Source: Streptomyces sp. ISL-1 (GTDB lineage Bacteria; Actinomycetota; Actinomycetes; Streptomycetales; Streptomycetaceae). From it: a DNA stretch of 64,000 bases. The position numbers and the translations under genes are program-made. The stretch spans positions 81,441 to 145,440 of the forward strand of contig NZ_JAGGOI010000010.1 in NCBI RefSeq assembly GCF_018614585.1, read 5' to 3'. Shown in pieces: positions 34,453 to 41,104 of the stretch (position 1 is the first letter of the stretch; every line of letters starts with the position of its first letter). The notes under the pieces were generated by a model. That model did not search any database and was not told the DNA's origin. It saw only the letters and a program-made list of their open reading frames with translations.

Positions 34453-35757
34453 TCAGCCCGCCGCGGCGAACGCCGTGTCCATCTTCTTCGCCGCGTCACC
34501 CGACGCCGCCGCCACGTCCTTCTTGCCGCTGACGATCTCCTGGAACATCGTCGGCAGCACCAGTGACGCGTCGATCTGGCCCCAGCCCGGCGAGGCCGGT
34601 ACGAACTTCGCGCCCGCGCCCAGCGTCCGTACGAACGGCTCGACGAACGGCTCCTTCTTCGCGACCTGGGCCCGCACATCCGTGTACGTCGGCAGGAAGC
34701 CCATCGCGTCGAAGAGCTCGCGCTGTGTCTCCTTGCCCGCGAACTGCTTCATCAGGTCCACCGCCGGCGTGCGGTGCGAACTGCTCTTCAGTACGCCGAT
34801 GTTGTTGCCGCCCGCGAAGGCCGGCGCGATCGAGCCCGCCTCCCTGCCCGGCAGCGGCACCACCGCGTACTTGCCCTTCACCGCGCCCGCCTCCACCGCC
34901 TGGTGGCTGAAGTCCCCGCCGATCGCCATCGCCGCCTTGCCGGAGGCGAAGGCCGTCACCGTCGCATTGCCGCCCATCGACGCGCACTTCGCGGCCGGGC
35001 AGTTGTCGTCGCCGAAGAGCGAGGTGTACGCCGTGATGCCCTTCTGCGCGGCCGGGCTGTTGATGGCCGCCTTGTACGAACCGCCGCTCTCCTGCGCCAG
35101 TTCGCCGCCGTGCGCCCAGATGAAGGGCATCGCGCCATAGGTGTACGCGCCGCCGACCGCGAGCCCGTACAGCTCCGGCTTCGCCTTGTGGATCTTCTTG
35201 GCGGTGGCGATCAGCTCGTCCTGGGTCTTGGGGGCCGCTATCCCCAGTTCCTTGAGGACATCGGTGCGGTAGTAGAGCGCGCGTACGCCGACGAAGAGCG
35301 GGGCGCCGTAGATCTTGCCGTCGACGGTGACCGACTGCTTGGCCGTCGGGTCGATGTCCTTGGCCTCGTCCCAGGCGGTGAACTCCTCGCCGACGTCGGC
35401 GAGTCCGCCGTCCTTGACGTAGCCGGCGGTGTCGGTGTTGCCGTACTCGATCAGGTCCGGCGCGCTCTTCGGGTCGTTGAAGGCGGCCTTGATCCGCTGG
35501 GCGCGGGTCTCCACCGGTATGTACTCGACCTCGACCTCGGCCCCCTTGTGCGCCTTGCGGAACGTGGCGACGGCGGCGTCGACGACCTGCTCCTTGGGCT
35601 TGTTGTTGACCTCCTGGAAGAGCCAGACGCGCAGGGTGCCGCTCTTGTCGTCCTTCTTGGCGCTGTTGTCGGACGTCTGGGGGGCGCAGGCGGTGGCGGT
35701 GAGACCCGCCAGCACAAAGACGGCGGCCGGGGCGGCGATTCGGGCGATGAGCTTCAT
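34453..35757 (-). CDS. Extracellular sugar-binding lipoprotein of the ABC importer
   Basis: 434 aa from ATG 35757 (MKLIARIAAP). The signal peptide ends in the lipobox ATAC (AGLTATACAPQTSDN), so the mature protein is lipid-anchored. The fold is that of family 1 solute-binding proteins for oligosaccharides: GTLRVWLFQEVNNKPKEQVV, DLIEYGNTDTAGYV and a C-terminal half rich in aromatic residues. Together with two permeases and a cytoplasmic hexosaminidase, the expected ligand is chitobiose or another N-acetylglucosamine oligomer. That is inferred from neighbours and from the DasR-like site upstream. Confidence 0.92.
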   Translation of the reverse strand: MKLIARIAAPAAVFVLAGLTATACAPQTSDNSAKKDDKSGTLRVWLFQEVNNKPKEQVVDAAVATFRKAHKGAEVEVEYIPVETRAQRIKAAFNDPKSAPDLIEYGNTDTAGYVKDGGLADVGEEFTAWDEAKDIDPTAKQSVTVDGKIYGAPLFVGVRALYYRTDVLKELGIAAPKTQDELIATAKKIHKAKPELYGLAVGGAYTYGAMPFIWAHGGELAQESGGSYKAAINSPAAQKGITAYTSLFGDDNCPAAKCASMGGNATVTAFASGKAAMAIGGDFSHQAVEAGAVKGKYAVVPLPGREAGSIAPAFAGGNNIGVLKSSSHRTPAVDLMKQFAGKETQRELFDAMGFLPTYTDVRAQVAKKEPFVEPFVRTLGAGAKFVPASPGWGQIDASLVLPTMFQEIVSGKKDVAAASGDAAKKMDTAFAAAG

Positions 35758-35851
35758 GCGTGGTCCCCCACGAGTAGGCGTTGCACCATACGCAACGGGC
35801 GTTTCGTTCTGCACAACAGCAGGAGGCTAAGGGCGCGCCAACAACCGGACA

Positions 35852-35867
35852 AGAGGTCTCAACCACT
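35852..35867. promoter_or_regulatory. Candidate DasR-responsive element (dre)
   Basis: The 16-bp sequence agaggtctcaaccact matches the palindromic dre consensus AGTGGTCTAGACCACT at 13 of 16 positions. It lies 95-110 bp upstream of the sugar-binding protein start, in the promoter region of the importer/hexosaminidase operon. DasR is the GntR-family repressor of aminosugar uptake in Streptomyces and is released by glucosamine-6-phosphate. Confidence 0.65.
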
Positions 35868-35900
35868 CTGTGACCAGCAGACGCACCCCTTGCAACGCAA

Positions 35901-35942
35901 ACGGCCCCCGGGACGCGCACGAATGCGTATCCCGGGGGCCGT
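35901..35942 (-). terminator. Terminator of the DUF3039 gene
   Basis: A 13-bp stem (acggcccccggga at 35901 with tcccgggggccgt ending at 35942) closes a 16-nt loop that can itself pair weakly. It lies 58 nt downstream of the DUF3039 stop codon and insulates it from the divergent sugar operon promoter. Confidence 0.8.
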
Positions 35943-35999
35943 CCCCGGCGGAAGGACTACTCGGAAGGACTGCTTCCAGCTGCTTCTAGGTGCTTCTAG

Positions 36000-36287
36000 C
36001 TACTTCTTGTCCTTGCCGCTCTTGTCCTTGTCGCCGCCAGTGCTCATGGACTCGTAGATCTCCTTGCACATCGGACAGACCGGGTACTTCTTGGGGTCGC
36101 GCCCCGGAACCCAGACCTTCCCGCACAGTGCCACCACAGGAGTGCCGTCGAGGGCACTCGCCATGATCTTGTCCTTCTGGACGTAATGGGCGAAGCGCTC
36201 GTGGTCGCCATCGCCGTGCGACGTCTGCGGCGTCGGCTCTACGAGGGTCCCCGTGCCTGTCCCGCGCTCGGGCTCAAGAGTGCTCAT
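36000..36287 (-). CDS. DUF3039 small zinc-ribbon-like protein
   Basis: 95 aa from ATG 36287 (MSTLEPERG). It has the conserved HERFAHYVQKDKIMASALDG motif, then ALCGKVW and YPVCPMCKEIYESM. The single Cys plus CxxC arrangement suggests a metal site. The C-terminus is Lys/Asp-rich. The family is widespread in actinobacteria and has no known function. It lies 30 bp downstream of the yqgE-like gene on the same strand and is probably co-transcribed with it. Confidence 0.88.
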   Translation of the reverse strand: MSTLEPERGTGTGTLVEPTPQTSHGDGDHERFAHYVQKDKIMASALDGTPVVALCGKVWVPGRDPKKYPVCPMCKEIYESMSTGGDKDKSGKDKK

Positions 36288-36317
36288 AACTGCCAAGGGT
36301 ACTGAAGGCCGCGCCGC

Positions 36318-36878
36318 TCAGTTCAGCGAAGGGTCGTCCGGGTACGTGGCGAACATGGCGAGTTCGTTGCGCTGCCGCCGCAGCACCGCCCGCCACAGGC
36401 TCTCCGGCCGCGGCGAGGACACATCACCCGGCTCCGACTCGACGACGTACCAAGCGCCCTCGCTGAGCTCGTCCTCCAGCTGGCCGGGCCCCCATCCGGC
36501 GTACCCCGCGAAGATCCGCAGCGATCCGAGCACCGCGCCGAGCAGCTCCGGCGGGGCCTCCAGGTCGACCAGACCGATCGCGCCGTACACCCGCCGCCAG
36601 CCGAGCGGCCCCTCGTCACCCGGTATGACGGCGACCCCCAGCGCCGAGTCGAGGGAGACCGGGCCACCCTGGAACACCACGCCCGGCTCGCCCGTGAGCG
36701 CGGCCCAGGACTCCAGGATGTCGCCGACGATCACCGGGGTGGGCCGGTTGAGGACCACGCCGAGCGAGCCCTCGTCGTCGTGGTCGAGCAGCAGAACCAC
36801 CGCCCGGTCGAAGTTCGGGTCCGCCAGGGCAGGAGTGGCGACGAGCAGCCGCCCTGTGAGCGAGGACACCTCCGTCAT
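36318..36878 (-). CDS. YqgE/AlgH family protein (UPF0301)
   Basis: 186 aa from ATG 36878 (MTEVSSLTGRLLVATPALAD), the family-typical beginning; upstream in-frame starts are rejected. Conserved features are the RAVVLLLDHDDEGSLGVVLN strand-loop, VVFQGGPVSLDSALGVA and IFAGYAGWGPGQLEDEL. The family is broadly conserved, of known structure and unclear biochemical role; the AlgH name reflects a regulatory phenotype in Pseudomonas. The gene is divergent from murA. Confidence 0.93.
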   Translation of the reverse strand: MTEVSSLTGRLLVATPALADPNFDRAVVLLLDHDDEGSLGVVLNRPTPVIVGDILESWAALTGEPGVVFQGGPVSLDSALGVAVIPGDEGPLGWRRVYGAIGLVDLEAPPELLGAVLGSLRIFAGYAGWGPGQLEDELSEGAWYVVESEPGDVSSPRPESLWRAVLRRQRNELAMFATYPDDPSLN

Positions 36879-37156
36879 GCGAGACATGATCCCGCATCTT
36901 CGCCCTGTGCGGGGGGCGGGCGGCGGAGTGTAGCGAGCGCGCAGCTCAGGGCGTAACACGACCGGGGGGCGCACGAGCCTGGGGCGGTGACGCTCCGGAA
37001 TGCAGTGGCGACCCAGCGTGTTGTACCAGATTCATTACGCACCCTGACGGTCCTTGGCCTTACGGGACTGGGGTAGACGCCCCTTACCCTTTTCACTGGC
37101 CCCCTGCCCGCCCTCCCCCTCGCTCCACTGGGGGGACCCTCCGGAACGCGAGATTC

Positions 37157-38497
37157 ATGACCGGCACAGACGATGTACTGCTTGTCCACGGCGGAACCCC
37201 GCTGGAGGGCGAGATCCGCGTCCGCGGCGCGAAGAACCTCGTGCCAAAAGCGATGGTCGCAGCCCTTCTGGGCAGCGAGCCGAGCCGACTGCGCAATGTG
37301 CCCGACATCCGTGATGTGCGCGTCGTACGCGGGCTGCTGCAGCTGCACGGAGTGACGGTCCTGCCCGGTGACGAGCCGGGTGAGCTGGTACTCGACCCGT
37401 CGCACGTCGAGAGCGCGAACGTCGCGGACATCGACGCGCACGCCGGCTCTTCGCGCATCCCGATCCTCTTCTGCGGCCCGCTGCTGCACCGGCTCGGCCA
37501 CGCCTTCATTCCGGGTCTCGGCGGCTGCGACATCGGCGGCCGGCCCATCGACTTCCACTTCGAGGTGCTGCGCCAGTTCGGCGCGACGATCGAGAAGCGG
37601 GCGGACGGCCAGTATCTGGAGGCCCCGCAGCGGCTGCGCGGCTGCAAGATCACGCTGCCGTACCCGTCGGTCGGCTCGACCGAGCAGGTGCTGCTGACGG
37701 CGGTGCTCGCGGAGGGCGTCACCGAGCTGTCCAACGCGGCGGTGGAGCCGGAGATCGAGGACCTCATCTGCGTACTGCAGAAGATGGGCGCGATCATCTC
37801 CATGGACACCGACCGGACGATCCGGATCACCGGTGTCGACAAGCTCGGCGGCTACACCCACCGGGCGATCCCGGACCGCCTGGAGGCGGCGTCCTGGGCG
37901 TCGGCCGCCCTGGCGACCGAGGGCAACATCTATGTGCGCGGCGCCCAGCAGCGCTCGATGATGACGTTCCTCAACACCTACCGCAAAGTGGGTGGCGCCT
38001 TCGAGATCGACGACGAGGGCATCCGCTTCTGGCACCCGGGCGGCTCGCTCAACGCGATCGCCCTGGAGACGGACGTGCACCCCGGTTTCCAGACCGACTG
38101 GCAGCAGCCGCTGGTGGTGGCCCTGACCCAGGCGGCGGGCCTGTCCATCGTCCACGAGACGGTGTACGAGTCGCGGCTCGGCTTCACCTCCGCGCTCAAC
38201 CAGATGGGCGCACACATCCAGCTGTACCGCGAGTGCCTGGGCGGCTCCCACTGCCGCTTCGGCCAGCGCAACTTCCTGCACTCGGCGGTCGTATCCGGCC
38301 CGACGAAGCTCCAGGGCGCCGACCTGGTCATCCCTGACCTGCGCGGCGGCTTCTCGTACCTGATCGCGGCGCTCGCGGCGCAGGGCACGTCACGGGTCCA
38401 CGGCATCGACCTGATCAACCGCGGCTATGAGAACTTCATGGAGAAGCTCGAGAAGCTGGGCGCGAAGGTGGAGCTCCCGGGCGGCAGGCTCGTCTGA
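37157..38497 (+). CDS. murA: UDP-N-acetylglucosamine 1-carboxyvinyltransferase
   Basis: 446 aa. It catalyses the first committed step of peptidoglycan synthesis, transferring enolpyruvate from PEP to UDP-GlcNAc in the cytoplasm. The conserved Lys26-Asn27 pair (RVRGAKNLVPKAM) and catalytic Cys124 (GLGGCDIGGRPIDFH) correspond to K22/N23 and C115 of E. coli. A cysteine here means the enzyme should be sensitive to fosfomycin, unlike mycobacterial MurA, which has Asp. The C-terminal DLRGGFSYLIAALAAQGTSRV is typical. The upstream 278-bp region is divergent with yqgE. A strong hairpin follows at 38625. Confidence 0.96.
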   Translation: MTGTDDVLLVHGGTPLEGEIRVRGAKNLVPKAMVAALLGSEPSRLRNVPDIRDVRVVRGLLQLHGVTVLPGDEPGELVLDPSHVESANVADIDAHAGSSRIPILFCGPLLHRLGHAFIPGLGGCDIGGRPIDFHFEVLRQFGATIEKRADGQYLEAPQRLRGCKITLPYPSVGSTEQVLLTAVLAEGVTELSNAAVEPEIEDLICVLQKMGAIISMDTDRTIRITGVDKLGGYTHRAIPDRLEAASWASAALATEGNIYVRGAQQRSMMTFLNTYRKVGGAFEIDDEGIRFWHPGGSLNAIALETDVHPGFQTDWQQPLVVALTQAAGLSIVHETVYESRLGFTSALNQMGAHIQLYRECLGGSHCRFGQRNFLHSAVVSGPTKLQGADLVIPDLRGGFSYLIAALAAQGTSRVHGIDLINRGYENFMEKLEKLGAKVELPGGRLV

Positions 38498-38533
38498 CCA
38501 GGACCGGCCTCAGTACGGAAGGCTGAGCCCTCT

Positions 38534-38611
38534 GTACTGAGGCTGCGCCTTGCGAACCGAGGCGGCGCGCCCGTACTGAGGCTGCGTCGTCCGTACCGAG
38601 GCTCAGCCCGC
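38534..38611. repeat. Four-copy 20-bp imperfect tandem repeat after murA
   Basis: Units begin at 38534 (gtactgaggctgcgccttgc), 38554 (gaaccgaggcggcgcgcc), 38573 (gtactgaggctgcgtcgtcc) and 38593 (gtaccgaggctcagcccgc), with periods of 20, 19 and 20 bp. An inverted copy (cctcagtacggaaggctgag) lies just upstream, near 38508-38527, so the region can form alternative hairpins in the murA 3' untranslated region. Confidence 0.8.
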
Positions 38612-38624
38612 AGTACATACGCCA

Positions 38625-38659
38625 ATGGGCGGCCATCCCCGGCAGGGGTGGCCGCCCAT
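38625..38659. terminator. Bidirectional terminator between murA and hup
   Basis: The arm atgggcggccatcccc (38625-38640) pairs with ggggtggccgcccat (38645-38659) with a 4-nt loop and one bulge. It lies 18 bp from the hup stop and 128 bp from the murA stop, between convergent genes. Confidence 0.8.
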
Positions 38660-38676
38660 CGGCTTGCCCAGGTGGA

Positions 38677-38958
38677 TTACTTACCCTTGGCGGCTTCCTT
38701 GAGCTTGGAGCCCGCGGAGACCTTCACGCTGTAGCCGGCCGGGATCTGGATCGGGTCGCCGGTCTGCGGGTTACGCGCGGTGCGAGCGGCACGGTGGGTG
38801 CGCTCGAAGGTCAGGAAGCCGGGGATCGTGACCTTCTCGTCGCCCTTGGCGACGACCTCGCCGACGGTCTCGGCGAGCGCGGCCAGCACGGCGTCGGCGT
38901 CCTTGCGGGTCACCTCGGCACGGTCGGCCAGCGCGGCCACCAGCTCACTGCGGTTCAT
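38677..38958 (-). CDS. hup: DNA-binding protein HU
   Basis: 93 aa, the short HU form without the lysine-rich C-terminal tail of HupS. The signature GFLTFERTHRAARTARNPQTG includes the Phe-rich core and the DNA-binding beta arm with its RNPQTG tip, followed by IPAGYSVKVSAGSKLKEAAK. It is a nucleoid protein that bends and compacts DNA as a dimer. It is convergent with murA, in the position I recall for HupA (SCO2950) in S. coelicolor. Confidence 0.96.
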   Translation of the reverse strand: MNRSELVAALADRAEVTRKDADAVLAALAETVGEVVAKGDEKVTIPGFLTFERTHRAARTARNPQTGDPIQIPAGYSVKVSAGSKLKEAAKGK

Positions 38959-39230
38959 GTTGTTACTCCCGTGTTCTTCTTGCCTGTGAGGCGTGAGATC
39001 GAAGCCGATGCTGCCAGGGCCCTCGGACAGTCCCCGGACCCGGGTCTGCTGTCAGACCCTCGCGCCCGAATAAGCATCCTGCCCCCACCAGCGGCGGGAA
39101 AGCCAATCCGGCACCCTCCGGAGTCACACGAAAAGCGCCACGGCCTCGTCGTGGTGACGTTCCGTCCACTCGGTGGAGACTCCTTGGAGCCGCGAGCCGC
39201 GGGGCTCATGGTCCGCCACCCTAGAGCGGC
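38959..39230. other. Promoter region of hup
   Basis: The 306-bp gap between the malic enzyme stop and hup contains the hup promoter and, at its right-hand end, a short hairpin. I see no other gene; frames crossing it lack ribosome-binding sites and coding bias. Confidence 0.4.
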
Positions 39231-39248
39231 AGTCGCGGACCCGCGACT
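39231..39248 (-). terminator. Possible terminator of the malic enzyme gene
   Basis: A 7-bp perfect stem (agtcgcg with cgcgact) and GACC tetraloop lies 16 nt beyond the malic enzyme stop codon. Its distance to the stop supports a terminator, although the stem is short. Confidence 0.5.
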
Positions 39249-39264
39249 CGCGACGCGCCGGGCG

Positions 39265-40698
39265 TCATACCGACGTGTGGCCTGTCACAGCCGCTCCGGC
39301 CGCCTTCGCGGCGTTGCGGACCGCTCCCGCGACAGCTCCGGCGACCTTGTCGTTGAAGACGGACGGGATGATGTAGTTCGGGTTGAGTTCGTCCTCCGTG
39401 ACGACGTCCGCGAGCGCGGTCGCCGCCGCGAGCATCATCTCCGTGTTGACCGTGCGGGACTGCGCGTCCAGCAGGCCGCGAAAGACGCCCGGGAAGACCA
39501 GCACATTGTTGATCTGGTTGGGGAAGTCGGACCGGCCCGTGGCCACAACTGCCGCCGTCCGACGGGCGATTGCCGGCTCGACCTCGGGGTCGGGGTTCGC
39601 AAGCGCGAACACGATCGCGCCCTCGGCCATCGCCGCGACATCCTCCGCGCCCAGCACGTTGGGCGCGGACACGCCGATGAAGACGTCCGCGCCGACGACC
39701 GCTTCCTTGAGCGTGCCGGTGACGCCCTCGGGGTTGGTGTTGTCGGCGATCCAGCGCAGCGGCGACTCGGCCGCCGCGTCCACCAGGTCCTCGCGGACCG
39801 CGTGCACAACGCCGTGGATGTCGGCCACGACGGCGTGCTTGACACCTGCTGCGATCAGCAGTTTCAGGATGGCCGTACCGGCGGCGCCCGCGCCGGACAT
39901 GACGACCCTTACGTCACCGACCGCTTTGCCGACCACGCGCAGCGCGTTGGTCAGCGCGGCCAGCACGACGATCGCGGTGCCGTGCTGGTCGTCATGGAAG
40001 ACCGGGATGTCGAGCGCCTCACGCAGCCGCGCCTCGATCTCGAAGCAGCGGGGCGCCGAGATGTCCTCGAGGTTGATGCCCGCGAAGCCGGGGGCGATCG
40101 CCTTGACGATCGCGACGATCTCGTCGGTGTCCTGGGTGTCCAGGCACAGCGGCCAGGCGTCGATGCCGGCGAAGCGCTTGAAGAGGGCCGCCTTGCCCTC
40201 CATCACCGGCAGCGCGGCCATGGGGCCGATGTTGCCGAGGCCGAGTACGGCGGAGCCGTCGGTCACCACCGCAACCGAGTTGCGCTTGATGGTGAGGCGG
40301 CGGGCGTCCTCGGGATTCTCGGCAATCGCCATGCACACCCGTGCCACACCGGGGGTGTAGATCATCGAGAGATCGTCACGGTTGCGGATGGGGTGCTTGG
40401 ACTGCATCTCGATCTTGCCGCCGAGGTGCATCAGGAACGTACGGTCGGAGACCTTGCCGAGGACGACGCCCTCGATCTTGCGCAGTTCCTCGACGATCTC
40501 GTCGGCGTGCGTGGTGGAGGTCGCCGCGATCGTGACGTCGATCCTCAGCTTCTCGTGGCCGGAAGCGGTCACGTCCAGGCCGGTCACAGAACCGCCGGAG
40601 GACTCCACGGCCGTGGTCAGCTGGGAGACCGCGGTTCCGCTCGCGGGCACCTCCAGCCGGACCGTCATCGAGTACGAGACGCTGGGCGCCGTTGCCAT
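39265..40698 (-). CDS. NAD-dependent malic enzyme with N-terminal ACT domain
   Basis: 477 aa. Residues 1-85 form an ACT-like regulatory domain (SYSMTVRLEVPASGTAVSQL). The catalytic part contains IYTPGVARVCMAIA (catalytic Tyr), RNSVAVVTDGSAVLGLGNIG, INLEDISAPRCFEIE (metal-binding Glu-Asp), VFHDDQHGTAIV, and the nucleotide-binding VVMSGAGAAGTAILKLL. It decarboxylates malate to pyruvate. The S. coelicolor orthologue as I recall (SCO2951) prefers NAD+, whereas a second enzyme uses NADP+. The ACT domain suggests allosteric control by an amino acid. Transcribed alone, with a long 405-bp upstream region. Confidence 0.93.
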   Translation of the reverse strand: MATAPSVSYSMTVRLEVPASGTAVSQLTTAVESSGGSVTGLDVTASGHEKLRIDVTIAATSTTHADEIVEELRKIEGVVLGKVSDRTFLMHLGGKIEMQSKHPIRNRDDLSMIYTPGVARVCMAIAENPEDARRLTIKRNSVAVVTDGSAVLGLGNIGPMAALPVMEGKAALFKRFAGIDAWPLCLDTQDTDEIVAIVKAIAPGFAGINLEDISAPRCFEIEARLREALDIPVFHDDQHGTAIVVLAALTNALRVVGKAVGDVRVVMSGAGAAGTAILKLLIAAGVKHAVVADIHGVVHAVREDLVDAAAESPLRWIADNTNPEGVTGTLKEAVVGADVFIGVSAPNVLGAEDVAAMAEGAIVFALANPDPEVEPAIARRTAAVVATGRSDFPNQINNVLVFPGVFRGLLDAQSRTVNTEMMLAAATALADVVTEDELNPNYIIPSVFNDKVAGAVAGAVRNAAKAAGAAVTGHTSV

Positions 40699-40871
40699 GA
40701 CCGGGTTCCTCTGCTTTCCCTAGCTTCATTGCCATGCGGCCGTGGCTGGTGCCCGGCAACGCTCTCCGATGGTCGCACCTACCTGCGAGTAGCAGGTAAT
40801 AGTGTTCGTTTAGTTTTCGGAAAGGATTTTCCACCATGCGAGATACGACGCTTCCGGCGGAAGCCACCAAT
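40699..40871. promoter_or_regulatory. Malic enzyme promoter region with short inverted repeat
   Basis: The segment just upstream of the malic enzyme start is unusually AT-rich for this genome (gttcgtttagttttcgga near 40803-40820). It contains the inverted repeat acctgcgagtagcaggt at 40781-40797, a plausible operator for an unidentified regulator. No gene is present. Confidence 0.4.
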
Positions 40872-40913
40872 GAGACAGGTCCGCGTCACCTCGCGGTGAC
40901 GCGGACCTGTCTC
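40872..40913 (-). terminator. Perfect 19-bp stem-loop downstream of the HelD gene
   Basis: The arms gagacaggtccgcgtcacc (40872-40890) and ggtgacgcggacctgtctc (40895-40913) are exactly complementary, with a TCGC loop. It lies 190 bp past the HelD stop codon and about 175 bp upstream of the malic enzyme start. A second, 6-bp hairpin (gtcgctcgtagcgac) is at 40963-40977. Termination of the leftward HelD transcript is the simplest role; an operator is an alternative. Confidence 0.65.
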
Positions 40914-41039
40914 TCGTACGAATAAGTGGCACCGACCCGCCATGCTCGCCTCGCGGCAAGTGGTCGCTCGTAGCGACGAAGGTTGGGCCCGGGGGCTTGG
41001 ATCGAGCCGGTGCCACAACCAGGCTAACACTGTGCTTTT

Positions 41040-41078
41040 CCCGGGGGACCCTGCCGGACCCCCGGCCCCGGAAAGCGA
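41040..41078. repeat. Dispersed palindromic element, copy 1
   Basis: The sequence cccgggggaccctgccggac followed by ccccggccccggaaagc is closely matched by the element at 59405-59441. The CCCGGGGG and CCCCCGG arms allow a hairpin. It is just downstream of the HelD stop codon. Elements of this type (gggg-ac-cccc-ggacccccgg) recur in Streptomyces intergenic DNA, as I recall. Confidence 0.65.
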
Positions 41079-41104
41079 TCCCCGCATCGTGGACTGACTG
41101 TCCC

